This document shows positions 50,114 to 59,099 of a DNA stretch of 64,000 bases, one piece after another. Each line of letters starts with the position of its first letter. Positions within the stretch are counted from its first letter, which is position 1. The stretch comes from Roseovarius amoyensis (GTDB lineage Bacteria; Pseudomonadota; Alphaproteobacteria; Rhodobacterales; Rhodobacteraceae): NCBI RefSeq assembly GCF_003260265.1, contig NZ_QITQ01000004.1, positions 1-64,000 on the forward strand, in the 5' to 3' direction. Both the position numbers and the translations under genes were made by a program. The notes below the pieces were generated by a model. The model had not been told where the DNA came from, did no database searches, and was given only the letters and a program-made list of their open reading frames with translations.

Positions 50114-50211
50114 GTCATGCCGGCCCTTGCCGCCCTGGTCTCGTCCGCGTCGGTCACCTCCAGCCCATGCGGGCCGGGGATGATCGGGTCGTATTGGCCC
50201 GGCTGGCTCAT
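50110..50211 (-). CDS. Tiny 33-codon ORF coupled to fghA and DUF188
   Basis: [20 protein letters not shown] followed by [13 protein letters not shown]. The ATG overlaps the fghA stop (ATGA at 50208-50211) and its stop overlaps the next gene's GTG (GTGA at 50110-50113). The double overlap and GC-rich third positions argue for translation. No family recognised; it may be a real small protein, a leader that couples translation, or the start of a gene lost by deletion. Confidence 0.55.
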   Translation of the reverse strand: MSQPGQYDPIIPGPHGLEVTDADETRAARAGMT

Positions 50212-51047
50212 ACCGCCCCCGCGTACAGTGCTTCGGCGTGAAAGGCGACGTGGTCTTCCATGAAGGTGGTGACAAAGAAATAGCTGTGATCATATCCCGG
50301 CTGCAGCCGTATCGTCACGGGCTGGCCCCGTTCGGCGGCCGCATGGGCGAAATCGTGGGTGCCCAGCAGGCCGAAGAACTGGTCCTTCGTGCCGGTGTCG
50401 GTCAGCACCGGCCCGTCGAAACCGCGCTCGCGCATCAGCAGCGTGGCATCATGGGCGGCCCAGGCGGCCTCGTCCTCGCCCAGATAGGCAGTGAACTGCT
50501 TGCGGCCCCAGTCGCTTGCCGTCGGGTGGCAGATCGGCGCAAAGGCCGAGACCGAGCTGAACCGCCCCGGCAGGCCCATCGCCAGCGTCAGCGCACCATG
50601 CCCGCCCATCGAATGCCCGGTGATGGCCTGGCGGTCCATGTCCAGCGCGAATTCCGCCCCGATCAGGGTTGGCAGTTCCTCGGCGATATAGTCCCACATT
50701 CTGAAATGCGGCGCCCAGGGCGCCTGGGTGGCGTTGACATAAAAGCCGGCCCCCTGGCCCATGTCATAGGCATCATCATCTACCACATCCGCACCGCGGG
50801 GGCTGGTGTCGGGAAAGACCACCGCCAGCCCCTGCTCGGCCGCCCACTTCTGTGCGCCGGCCTTTACCATCGCGTTCTCATGCGTGCAGGTCAGCCCCGA
50901 CAGGTACCACAGCACCGGCACCGGGGCATCGCGCGCCTCTTCCGGCAGGAACAGGCCAAAGGTCATGTCGCATCCGCAGACTTCGGACGCGTGGGTGTAA
51001 ACCCCCTGCTGTCCCTCGAAACATGCGTTTTCCGAAACCGTTTCCAT
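50208..51047 (-). CDS. fghA: S-formylglutathione hydrolase
   Basis: 279 residues, esterase D family. Completes glutathione-dependent formaldehyde oxidation by releasing formate. The nucleophile is Ser146 in [19 protein letters not shown] gives the Asp and YDHSYFF the His of the triad. The oxyanion region [14 protein letters not shown] and [10 protein letters not shown] are family-specific. The formaldehyde dehydrogenase gene (adhC/flhA) is not in the window. Confidence 0.93.
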   Translation of the reverse strand: METVSENACFEGQQGVYTHASEVCGCDMTFGLFLPEEARDAPVPVLWYLSGLTCTHENAMVKAGAQKWAAEQGLAVVFPDTSPRGADVVDDDAYDMGQGAGFYVNATQAPWAPHFRMWDYIAEELPTLIGAEFALDMDRQAITGHSMGGHGALTLAMGLPGRFSSVSAFAPICHPTASDWGRKQFTAYLGEDEAAWAAHDATLLMRERGFDGPVLTDTGTKDQFFGLLGTHDFAHAAAERGQPVTIRLQPGYDHSYFFVTTFMEDHVAFHAEALYAGAV

Positions 51048-51082
51048 TCTCTTTCAGCCTCCTTTTCCGTCGGCCCCAACTG

Positions 51083-52015
51083 TCAGTAAAGCACACTGAC
51101 CCAGCCGATCACCAGCGACACGGTAAGGACCGCAAACGCCGTCGAGATCAGGATCGAAGCCGAAACCCGGTGCGGCGCGACACCGTAATGCTGCGCCAGG
51201 ATATAGACGTTGCCTGCCACCGGCAGCGATGCAGCGGCAATCATCACCGCAGCGGCATATGGTTCGACCGAGAACAGCACCAGCGCCGCAAACGCCGCCG
51301 CCGCCGGGTGCAGCACCAGCTTCGACAGGCTGAGCCACCCGGCCACGAACGGCCGCTCTGCCGATTTCGACGCCAGAGATGCGCCGATGGCGAAAAGCGC
51401 GCCGGGCGTTGCCGCGCCTCCCAAAAGCTCCAGGAACCCGTTCATCACGCGCGGAATCGGCAACTGTAATGTCGACCAGCCCAGCCCCAGCACGATTGCC
51501 ACGATCATCGGGTTCTTCAACAGCCCCAACCCCACCGTGCGCAGCACCGCCGCGCCCCCGCCCTCGTCGCGTGATCCGGTGACCAGGATTACCACAAGCG
51601 AGCCAAACACGATCAGGTCGATCGACAGCACCAGCATCACCGGCCCGATCGCGGCCTCGCCCATCAGCAGCGTCAGCATCGGTACGCCCAGGAAACCGAC
51701 ATTGCCGATCACCCCGCACTGCGCCTCGATGGCCGCCTCCTCAATGGATGTGCCGCGCAGGAACGCCACCAGCATGACGATGCCATAGACAAACCCCGTC
51801 GCCCACAGATAGGCGGCGACGAAACGCATGTCGAAGACTTCGCTCACCGACAGGTTGGCGGCAAACCGAAACAACATCGCCGACAGCGCAAAGTAGAATA
51901 CGAACTTGGTCAGCCACGCAGTCGCCTCCTCGGGGAAAAACCGGGTCAGCCCGGCCCCATAGCCCAACCCGAGGATCAGGAAAAACGGCAGCGTCTGCAA
52001 AAAGATATCCAGCAT
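51083..52015 (-). CDS. AEC-family auxin-efflux-carrier-like transporter
   Basis: 310 residues with about ten membrane helices: MLDIFLQTLPFFLILGLGYG, LTKFVFYFALSAMLFRFAAN, VIGNVGFLGVPMLTLLMGE, ATPGALFAIGASLASK, LPVAGNVYILAQHYG. The N in GNVGFLG and the GNVYILA helix are typical of AEC proteins that export auxin-like or small carboxylate compounds. No substrate evident. Starts at ATG 52015; a longer frame to 52057 is unsupported. Confidence 0.85.
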   Translation of the reverse strand: MLDIFLQTLPFFLILGLGYGAGLTRFFPEEATAWLTKFVFYFALSAMLFRFAANLSVSEVFDMRFVAAYLWATGFVYGIVMLVAFLRGTSIEEAAIEAQCGVIGNVGFLGVPMLTLLMGEAAIGPVMLVLSIDLIVFGSLVVILVTGSRDEGGGAAVLRTVGLGLLKNPMIVAIVLGLGWSTLQLPIPRVMNGFLELLGGAATPGALFAIGASLASKSAERPFVAGWLSLSKLVLHPAAAAFAALVLFSVEPYAAAVMIAAASLPVAGNVYILAQHYGVAPHRVSASILISTAFAVLTVSLVIGWVSVLY

Positions 52016-52103
52016 TCCCGCCTTGTTAGCACGGGGCGACGGTTGCGCAAGCCGCAAAGCGGCAGGGGGCGCTGCCCCCGCCGCGGCCCGCAGGGCCGCG
52101 ACT

Positions 52104-52287
52104 CCCCCGGGATATTTGCCAAACAGAAGAAGGGGGCAGAGTTGCCCCCGCCCCCGCAGGACGCGCCCGTGCCGCCCGGCCTTCTCCTGTTGCGGTCATC
52201 GGCGTCCCCGCCTGTACCGCGCCCCGATCCTGGCGCGACAGGGTTAAGAAAGCGTTGCTTCTTTTGTTTGGAAAATATCCTCGGGGG
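52104..52287. repeat. Pair of inverted copies of a roseobacter-type intergenic element
   Basis: CCCCCGGGATATTTGCCAAA CAGAAGAAG (52104-52132) is mirrored on the other strand at 52258-52287, where it reads CCCCCGAGGATATTTTCCAA ACAAAAGAAG. The two 29-30 base units, about 85 percent alike, face each other over 125 bases, so the transcript could fold on itself. I recognise this C-run plus GGATATTT motif as a frequent intergenic sequence in Rhodobacteraceae. Other hairpins nearby: TTGCCCCGG/CCGGGGCAA (52292-52317) and GGGGGC/GCCCCC (52320-52336), the latter just past the mbfA stop. No gene lies between 52016 and 52340. Confidence 0.7.
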
Positions 52288-52340
52288 TGAATTGCCCCGG
52301 ACATGTGGCCGGGGCAAGAGGGGGCAGACAGCCCCCTTTT

Positions 52341-53318
52341 CTAACCGCTGCCGATCAGGATGCCGGCGGCAAAGACCAGCGCGCCGCCCAGCACCACTTG
52401 AAATGTCGCGCGGAAGAACGGCGTTTCCATATAGCGGGTCTGCATCCACACGATCGCCCACAGCTCGACAAAGACGACGACAAAGGCAATCACCGTCGCG
52501 GTCAGGAAATCCGGGATCAGATAGGGCAGCGCGTGCCCCAGTCCGCCAAGCGCCGTCATCACGCCGCTGGCGATGCCGCGTTTCAGGGGGCTGCCCCGGC
52601 CCGACAGCTCGCCATCGTCGCTGGCGGCCTCGGTGAACCCCATGGATATGCCCGCGCCAATGCTGGCGGCCAGCCCGACCTGGAAGGTGGTCCATGTGTC
52701 CTGCGTGGCGAACGCGGTGGCAAAGATCGGCGCCAGGGTCGAGACAGAGCCATCCATCAGCCCGGCCAGGCCCGGCTGCACCCAGGTCAGCACGAATTGG
52801 CGCTTGGCGGTGCGATCCTCCCTCTCGCGGGCATCTTCGCCCAGGTGTTCCTCTTCCAGCGCATCGGCGCGGTCCCGATGATGCGATTCGGCTGCTGCCA
52901 GGTCACCCAGCAACTTGCGGGTATCGGCATCCTGGCTGCGCGCCGCGGCCTTGAGGTAAAACCGCTCGGCATCGTGTTCCATCGCCGCGGCCTCTTCACG
53001 GGTGCGGTCAAGACCGAGGTTTTCCACCAGCCAGACAGGGCGGCGGGCATAATAGCCGGCCACATGTTCGCGCCGGATCAGGGGGATCACATCGCCAAAT
53101 CGTTTCCGATGCAGCTCGATCAGGGCGTGGCGGTGGCCATCCTCTTCCTCGGCCATGCCGTCAAAGACCTTTGCCGTGTCGGGAAAATCATCACGCAGCA
53201 TCTGTGCATATGACCGGTAGATGCGGCCATCATCCTCTTCCGACGAGATCGCCAGCGCCAGAACCTCTTGTTCGTTGAGATCGGAGAAGCGGCGGCGCGC
53301 CGACACACCTGGTATCAT
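52341..53318 (-). CDS. mbfA: Membrane-bound ferritin MbfA (rubrerythrin-VIT1 fusion)
   Basis: 325 residues. Residues about 10-160 are a ferritin-like di-iron domain with ExxH pairs (EEEDGHRH at about 57-64; AAMEHDAERFY and AAESHHRD further on). The C-terminal part (about 185-325) is a VIT1/Ccc1-like transporter with MDGSVSTLAPIFATAFATQD and membrane helices. MbfA exports iron in alphaproteobacteria and protects against iron and peroxide stress, under control of Irr. A copy of the Irr box lies ahead. The start at 53318 is chosen; the longer frame has no signal. Confidence 0.9.
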   Translation of the reverse strand: MIPGVSARRRFSDLNEQEVLALAISSEEDDGRIYRSYAQMLRDDFPDTAKVFDGMAEEEDGHRHALIELHRKRFGDVIPLIRREHVAGYYARRPVWLVENLGLDRTREEAAAMEHDAERFYLKAAARSQDADTRKLLGDLAAAESHHRDRADALEEEHLGEDAREREDRTAKRQFVLTWVQPGLAGLMDGSVSTLAPIFATAFATQDTWTTFQVGLAASIGAGISMGFTEAASDDGELSGRGSPLKRGIASGVMTALGGLGHALPYLIPDFLTATVIAFVVVFVELWAIVWMQTRYMETPFFRATFQVVLGGALVFAAGILIGSG

Positions 53319-53331
53319 TGGATCATTCCTT

Positions 53332-53348
53332 TCTAGAACGATTCTAAC
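53332..53348 (-). promoter_or_regulatory. Irr-type iron control element (ICE) before mbfA
   Basis: The 17 bases contain the palindrome TAGAA-CGA-TTCTA (53334-53346), matching the ICE pattern TTTAGAA-N3-TTCTAAA recognised by the haem- and iron-responsive regulator Irr in rhizobia and roseobacters. It sits 14-30 bases upstream of the mbfA start. Irr represses mbfA in Bradyrhizobium and Agrobacterium. Confidence 0.65.
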
Positions 53349-53451
53349 CTTTAGACACTGACAACGATCACAAGACCCGCCCCCTCTCACCGGCTTGCAG
53401 TTGTCGCGCTGGCCCAACGAGCGTGGCTGGCCAGCATCCCGGAGAGCAGGG

Positions 53452-53700
53452 ATGATGGCCACGGTCGCTGAAATCAAGAAAGGTCGCAAGTTCGAACAGG
53501 TGCTAACGGCGCCCGGCAGGTGTTTTGGCCGCCTGGTTGGATAGCGCCAGCATCGACGTGATCGCCCGCACCGCCGGCGTGTCCAAGGCGATGCTTTACA
53601 GGTATTTCCCCGACCAGCGGCTGCTGTTTTCCGAGAAAGAGCGCGTCGTGAACGGTGCGGTCGAGATATTTCTCGCCCGCTATCGCGCTCAGCCCGGGCT
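53452..53700 (+). pseudogene. Decayed TetR-family regulator, frameshifted and truncated
   Basis: The ATG pair at 53452/53455 opens MATVAEIKKGRKFEQVLTAP, then the frame stops. Two one-base deletions are needed to restore the TetR N-terminal motif: the first frame gives GRKFEQVLT, the second GARQVF, the third LAAWLDSASIDVIARTAGVS then KAMLYRYFPDQRLLFSEKER (the helix-turn-helix and following helix). After about 53690 it runs into the end of the permease gene on the other strand; the ligand-binding part is missing. It was probably divergent from mbfA. Confidence 0.7.
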
Positions 53701-54879
53701 CAACCCCCGCAGCCGTTCAGACCGCCGTCTGAGCATTTCCACCGTCGTCAGCAGCACGATGGATACCCCCACCAGGATCGTCGCCACCGCCAGGATTGTC
53801 GGCGAAATCTGTTCGCGCAGGCCGGTGAACATCTGCCAGGGCAGCGTCTTTTGCCCGGCCGAGCCGACGAAGAGCACGACCACAACCTCGTCGAACGAGG
53901 TGATGAAGGCAAACAGCCCGCCCGAGATCACGCCGGGCAGGATCAGCGGCATCTGCACCCGAAAGAAGGTCGTCACCGGGTTGGCGCCCAGGCTGGCCGA
54001 GGCACGCGTCAGCGAACGGTCAAACCCCACCAGCGTCGCCGTGACGGTGATGATGACAAAAGGAATGCCCAGCGCGGCATGCGCCAGCACCACACCCCAA
54101 AAGGTGCCTTGCAGCCCCAGCCTGGAATAGAAAAAATACATGCCCGCCGCCGAGATGATCAGCGGCACGATCATCGGCGAGATTAGGATCGCCATGATCG
54201 CGCGGCGGAACGGGACGTGTTCAGACGACAGCCCGATCGCCGCCAGCGTGCCAAAGCTGACCGACAAAAGGGTTGCCACCGGCGCGATCGAAACCGAGTT
54301 CCACAGCGCCTGTTGCCAGTCGGGGTTGGTAAAGAAATCGCGGTAATGCTTGAGCGAATACCCCTCGGGGTCAAGCGACAGCATCTTGGGCGTGAAGGTA
54401 AAAAAGTTCTCGGCGTTGAACGACAGCGGCATCACCACCACGATGGGCGTGATCAGGAAAAAGAAGATCAGCCCGCAGACGACGCGAAAGGTGTAATGCC
54501 CCAGCACCTGCCCCGGCGTCAGATAGGGCAGCAGCGTCGCGCGGTACCGTCCCTCGCCGATCCAGTAGATGAACCAGCCGAAGAACCAGCCGAAAAGCCC
54601 GCCGACGATCAGCCCCGCCAGCCCGCCCAAGTACCAGCCGCCTGCCGCCATCAGCAAGATGACACCCCAGCGGAACGGCTTTTCCAGTTTCTCGTCCAGA
54701 ACCGACAACGCCAGGACCCCCAGCACCGCCATCAGCACCGCGCCACCGATCACACCGTTGAGCATGGTGCTTTGCGCCGCCCCGACAAAGAGCCCGACAA
54801 AGCCCCCCGCCGCCGCCAGCACCTGCAGCGAGAACGACAGCGGTTTCTTTTCGACGTATTTCAGCGTGTAAGTCGCCAT
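53689..54879 (-). CDS. ABC transporter permease, PotC-like, with extra N-terminal region
   Basis: 396 residues. The last about 260 are a normal PotC-type permease with the coupling motif ASASLGANPVTTFFRVQMPL. The first about 135 are unusual: MATYTLKYVEKKPLSFSLQV then four or more hydrophobic segments (about 15-33, 40-57, 65-90, 93-110) before the usual start LTPGQVLGHYTFRVVCG. Typical PotC is about 265 residues. The start at 54879 is five bases from the other permease's stop. Last gene of a polyamine-type importer. Confidence 0.85.
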   Translation of the reverse strand: MATYTLKYVEKKPLSFSLQVLAAAGGFVGLFVGAAQSTMLNGVIGGAVLMAVLGVLALSVLDEKLEKPFRWGVILLMAAGGWYLGGLAGLIVGGLFGWFFGWFIYWIGEGRYRATLLPYLTPGQVLGHYTFRVVCGLIFFFLITPIVVVMPLSFNAENFFTFTPKMLSLDPEGYSLKHYRDFFTNPDWQQALWNSVSIAPVATLLSVSFGTLAAIGLSSEHVPFRRAIMAILISPMIVPLIISAAGMYFFYSRLGLQGTFWGVVLAHAALGIPFVIITVTATLVGFDRSLTRASASLGANPVTTFFRVQMPLILPGVISGGLFAFITSFDEVVVVLFVGSAGQKTLPWQMFTGLREQISPTILAVATILVGVSIVLLTTVEMLRRRSERLRGLSPG

Positions 54880-54883
54880 CGCC

Positions 54884-56551
54884 CTATCCCAGCTTAACGT
54901 TGTCGATGCCCACGATCTTGTCATAGGCCCAGTAGAGGATCAGCACCGCCGCGAGCAAAATCGTGCCCAGCGCCGCCGCCAGCCCCCAGTTGAGCGAAGA
55001 CGAGATGTGATAGGCGATCCGGTTGGAAATGAAGGTACCGGTGGTCCCCCCGACCAGTTCGGGGGTGATATAGTAGCCGATAGACAGGATGAAGACGAGG
55101 ATCGACCCCGCCCCAATCCCCGGCACCGATTGCGGGAAATAGACCCGCCAGAAGGCTGTCCAGTTGGTCGCGCCCAGCGATTTGGCCGCGCGCACATAGG
55201 CCGGCGGAATGGTCGACATGACCGAATACATCGGCAGTATCATGAACGGCAGCAGAATATGCGTCATCGCCACGATGGTGCCGAACTGGTTGTTGATCAT
55301 CACCAGCCTGCCGGCATCGTTGACCAGCCCCAGCCAAACCAGCACGTCGTTGATCACACCCTGCTGTTGCAGCATCACCTTCCACGCACTGGTGCGCACC
55401 AAAAGTGATGTCCAGAACGGCAGCAGCACCAAAATCATCAGCAGGTTCGCCGTGCGCATCGGCAGGGTGGCCAGCAGGTACGACACCGGGTAGGCCAGCA
55501 CGATGCAGGCGCCGCAGATCACTAACGACATGAACAGCGTGCGCTTGAACAGCTTGATGTAGATGCGTTCGTTCTCGGGGCGCGGCTCGATCCCGTCGGC
55601 GCTCTGCTTGAGGTCGACGGCGTTCAGGAAATAGCCCGAAGTCAGATCGGGGCTGTAGATCTGGATCGTGCGCCACGTCTCGGGGTCTGACCAGCCCTTG
55701 TCGCTGGCGGTGAATGCCTGCCGGAAATCCAAGGCCGGCAGTTCAGCCGCCAGTTCCTGCGCCGCGCGCAGCTCTGCCGCGCCGGGGCCGTCATAACCGG
55801 CAACATCCGCACCCGCCTGCAAGTCGCGGATGAGGGCCACCTTGACCGCCTCCCACGGCTTTTCCTCGGCGACGACATCCTCGTCCTCGACGGCGGTAAA
55901 GAGGGCAAACGCGGTATAGGCCTGCGCCGTTTCGGGCAGCAACGCAGCGATGGCGCGGCCCGGAACGAAACCGATGTCGCCGTCATAGTCGTCACCGGTC
56001 ACGGTGGCCATCCGCACGCGCTGGGCATTCAGCAGGGCGGTATGGCCCTCGGCGCCCTCGCCCCCGGTCATCAGGGCGTACCAGAAGGCGGCATCTTTCC
56101 ACGAATTGTCCAGCTTTTCGAGCGCCTTGATCTGGTCCTTGCCGAAATCGTCTATCTGGCGGCCGCTGCCGCGGAACATCGAGGACAGGCCGACCTGTTC
56201 ATAGTTCAGCCGGGTACCGAGGCGCGTGTGCCGCTTGGTTTCGGCGGCAATGAACATGTCCTTGTAAAGCGCGGCAAAAACCGCATCTCCCGGCGCCTCG
56301 CCGGTTTCGGGGTCCCAGTCGGCCAGTTGCTCGACCGTATAGGGCAGGGTGTTGGAAACGATCTGGTTTTCGACCGACCGGAAAAGCATGTCCAGAATCG
56401 GCGCGATAAAGGTGACGAGAACAAAGATCAGAAGCGGCGCGATCAGCATAAGCGCCCGCATTTTCTGGGCACGCAGCGCACGGTTCAGGCTGCGCTTCAG
56501 CGGCGTTCCGTCTGCCGCAAGAACCGGGCCGGTATCGGTAGTGTCGCTCAT
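54884..56551 (-). CDS. ABC transporter permease, PotB-like, with large periplasmic insertion
   Basis: 555 residues against about 285 for E. coli PotB. The first membrane helix (about 32-52) is followed by about 270 inserted residues, mostly hydrophilic (SVENQIVSNTLPYTVEQLAD, DDYDGDIGFVPGRAIAALLP), before the next helix (about 330-350). The rest is ordinary: LLMILVLLPFWTSLLVRTSA and the coupling loop AAKSLGATNWTAFWRVYFPQ. The insertion probably lies in the periplasm and might touch the binding protein. Confidence 0.85.
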   Translation of the reverse strand: MSDTTDTGPVLAADGTPLKRSLNRALRAQKMRALMLIAPLLIFVLVTFIAPILDMLFRSVENQIVSNTLPYTVEQLADWDPETGEAPGDAVFAALYKDMFIAAETKRHTRLGTRLNYEQVGLSSMFRGSGRQIDDFGKDQIKALEKLDNSWKDAAFWYALMTGGEGAEGHTALLNAQRVRMATVTGDDYDGDIGFVPGRAIAALLPETAQAYTAFALFTAVEDEDVVAEEKPWEAVKVALIRDLQAGADVAGYDGPGAAELRAAQELAAELPALDFRQAFTASDKGWSDPETWRTIQIYSPDLTSGYFLNAVDLKQSADGIEPRPENERIYIKLFKRTLFMSLVICGACIVLAYPVSYLLATLPMRTANLLMILVLLPFWTSLLVRTSAWKVMLQQQGVINDVLVWLGLVNDAGRLVMINNQFGTIVAMTHILLPFMILPMYSVMSTIPPAYVRAAKSLGATNWTAFWRVYFPQSVPGIGAGSILVFILSIGYYITPELVGGTTGTFISNRIAYHISSSLNWGLAAALGTILLAAVLILYWAYDKIVGIDNVKLG

Positions 56552-56634
56552 CTCGCCCTCGCCGGAATTCTTCTTTCGGAGGCGGGGGGCCGGGCGAACC
56601 GCCCCCCCGTATCGTCAAATGTCAGGCCTGGCGA

Positions 56635-57747
56635 TTATTGCGCCAGCCACGCCTGGAACTTGGCGTCGATGTCGTCGCGGTAATCAGCCCAGAACTCGTA
56701 GTTATAGAGGAACGTGTTCTTGGCGTTTTCCGGATCGGTCGGCATGTGCGGGCCCATTTCGATGCCCAGTTCGGCATGCTTGCCCACCAGCGGAGCCGAC
56801 GATTTGCGCGCCGGGCCGTACGAGATGTACGCGGCCTGGTCTGCCAGACGCTGGGTGTCGGTGGCGAACATGATGAAGTCGAGCGCACGGGCCAGGCGGT
56901 CTTCGGGCAGGCCGGCCGGGATGATCCAGCCGTCGAGGTCGAACACCTGGGCGTCCCACATCATGGCGACGGGCTGTTTCTGCTCTTCGATCACGCTGAA
57001 GAGACGGCCGTTATAGGTCGACCCGATGAAAACCTCGCCATCGGCCAGCAGCTGCGGCGTGTCGGCACCGGCCGACCACCAGACGACGCTGTCCTTGATG
57101 GTGGCCAGCTTGTCCAGCGCCTGCTGCTGCCCTTCCGGGGTCGCCAGCACGTCATAGACGTCTTCCTTGGCCACGCCGTCACACAGCAGCGCCCATTCCA
57201 TGTTGTTGATCGGCCGCTTTTCGAGGCTGCGCTTGCCCGGATAGGTTTCCAGGTCGAACACGTCGCAGATGTCGTTCGGCGGCTCGACGCCATCGGGCAC
57301 CATGTCGGTGCGATAGCCGAAGGTGGTCGAATAGACGATCTGCGGGATGTAGCAATCGCCGACCAGCAGGTCGCCGAAGTCATCCGCGGCCGAGGTGCCG
57401 TCGGGCGCCGCTGCAAGGTGCACATCGGGGTCGATTTCCATCGCCAGCCCCTCGTCGCACAGCCGCAGTGCGTCCGCGGCCACCACGTCGACCACGTCCC
57501 AGGTGACGTTGCCGGCCTCGTCCATGGCGCGCAGCTTGGCCACCGCCTCGTTCGAGCTTTCGTCCCAGACCACTTCCAGGTCCGGATGCATGGCCTTGTA
57601 GGGCTCGGAATAGGCGTTGACCTGACTTTTCTGATAGGCGCCGCCCCACGAGACCAACGTCATCGAGTTGGCCATGTCCGCGGCCGCAACTGCCCCGGCC
57701 GATACGGCCAGCGCAGAAGAAGCAAGAAGTATCTTCGTCAATCTCAT
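56635..57747 (-). CDS. ABC substrate-binding protein, spermidine/putrescine type
   Basis: 370 residues with a signal peptide ending AVAAA. PotD/PotF-like cluster D-I fold: LVSWGGAYQKSQVNAYSEPY, ESSNEAVAKLRAMDEAGNVTWDVVDV, IVYSTTFGYRT, GVAKEDVYDVLATPEGQQQALDKL. The canonical polyamine-binding tryptophans cannot be confirmed by eye, so the substrate stays open; candidates are polyamines, opines or, given the neighbours, ectoine-related compounds. Between ATPase and permease genes of the same operon. Confidence 0.85.
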   Translation of the reverse strand: MRLTKILLASSALAVSAGAVAAADMANSMTLVSWGGAYQKSQVNAYSEPYKAMHPDLEVVWDESSNEAVAKLRAMDEAGNVTWDVVDVVAADALRLCDEGLAMEIDPDVHLAAAPDGTSAADDFGDLLVGDCYIPQIVYSTTFGYRTDMVPDGVEPPNDICDVFDLETYPGKRSLEKRPINNMEWALLCDGVAKEDVYDVLATPEGQQQALDKLATIKDSVVWWSAGADTPQLLADGEVFIGSTYNGRLFSVIEEQKQPVAMMWDAQVFDLDGWIIPAGLPEDRLARALDFIMFATDTQRLADQAAYISYGPARKSSAPLVGKHAELGIEMGPHMPTDPENAKNTFLYNYEFWADYRDDIDAKFQAWLAQ

Positions 57748-57856
57748 GTCATTTTCCCTTTCGTTGTCCCGTTGCTTTCAAGCCGGCTTTGCGTCACGGG
57801 TAGGAACGGCAAAGCCTCGGAAAAACGCGCCCATGCGGGCACATTCCCTTGTACTC

Positions 57857-58984
57857 TTAGACCGCTTCCAGTGCCCGGCAATCCTCGGGCTGCCAGCCGA
57901 TCTTGATCTGGGTGCCCGGCTTTAGCCGCTGCTGATCGGCGGAATTGCGTGTCTTGACGATGAAATCGTCGCGCCCCGCCACCTTGAGCCGGGTGCGGAA
58001 CACGTCGCCCATATAGATGAACTCGGCCACCTCGGCATTTAGCGTGTGCGCGTTCTCGCTCAGCCGGGAAAGATCGACCTCGACCCGTTCAGGCCGGATC
58101 GAGATGGTGGTGCGTTCGCCCGGCTGGCTGACGTTCACCGGCTTGGCGTCGATCACCTCGCCATCGTCCAGCTCGACCAGCGCGACGCCGTTGCGGATTT
58201 CCTTGACCGTACCTTCGAGCGTGTTGTTCTCGCCGATGAACTGGGCGACGAAACTGTTCTGCGGGCTTTCATACAGCTCGTCGGGCGGCGCGAGTTGCTG
58301 GATGCGGCCATCGTTGAAAACCGCCACCCGGTCGGACATGGTCAGCGCCTCGGTCTGGTCGTGCGTGACATAGACCGTGGTGATACCCAAGTCATGCGCC
58401 AGCTTGGTGATTTCGAACTGCATGTGCTCGCGCAGCTGCTTGTCCAGCGCGCCCAGCGGCTCGTCCATCAGGACCAGCTCTGGTTCGAACACCAGCGCGC
58501 GGGCCAGCGCGATACGCTGCTGCTGACCACCCGACAGTTGCGCCGGACGGCGGCCGCCGAATTCGCCCATCTGCACCATGTCCAGCGCGCGGCGAACCTT
58601 TTCCTCGCGCTGGGATTTGCCGATCTTGCGCACCTCCAGCGGAAAGCTCAGGTTCTCGGCCACGGTCATGTGCGGGAACAGGGCGTAGTTCTGGAACACC
58701 ATGCCGATGCCACGCTTATGCGGCGGGATGTTGTTGATCGACACCCCGTCCAGCAGGATTTTTCCGTGCGTGGCGGTCTCGAAACCGGCCAGCATCATCA
58801 GACAGGTGGTCTTGCCCGATCCCGACGGCCCCAGCATTGTCAGGAATTCGCCCTTGGGCATCGACAGGTTCAGATCCTTGACGACCAGATTTTCGCCATC
58901 ATAGCTCTTTTGCACGCGCTCGAACGCTACAAACGCATCGCCACTCTGCGATTCGGACAAACAGTCTCTCCCCATTTTGGTCAT
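57857..58984 (-). CDS. ABC transporter ATP-binding protein, PotA type
   Basis: 375 residues. Walker A is GPSGSGKTT (52-60), signature LSGGQQQRIALARAL, Walker B LVLMDEPLGALDKQLREHM and the switch histidine in THDQTEALT. The C-terminal TOBE domain (about 250-375) has RPERVEVD and GDVFRTRLKV. The first methionine is at 58984, in front of a poorly conserved TKMGRDCLSESQSGDA; a later start is possible. First gene of the importer, 115 bases after the aminotransferase. Confidence 0.92.
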   Translation of the reverse strand: MTKMGRDCLSESQSGDAFVAFERVQKSYDGENLVVKDLNLSMPKGEFLTMLGPSGSGKTTCLMMLAGFETATHGKILLDGVSINNIPPHKRGIGMVFQNYALFPHMTVAENLSFPLEVRKIGKSQREEKVRRALDMVQMGEFGGRRPAQLSGGQQQRIALARALVFEPELVLMDEPLGALDKQLREHMQFEITKLAHDLGITTVYVTHDQTEALTMSDRVAVFNDGRIQQLAPPDELYESPQNSFVAQFIGENNTLEGTVKEIRNGVALVELDDGEVIDAKPVNVSQPGERTTISIRPERVEVDLSRLSENAHTLNAEVAEFIYMGDVFRTRLKVAGRDDFIVKTRNSADQQRLKPGTQIKIGWQPEDCRALEAV

Positions 58985-59099
58985 GCGCGATTGGCGCGCT
59001 TTTTCCCCACACTAAACCCGTTCTAACGCCCCGATGCAACCGATTTGCGGCTCTCTTATAACAAAATGCGGCACTGCAGCACGATCGGGGCCAGCCGGC

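Noticed and set aside
52016-52340. Small RNA gene in the repeat-rich gap
   Set aside because: Hairpins are present, but no promoter-terminator pair of suitable length could be identified by eye.
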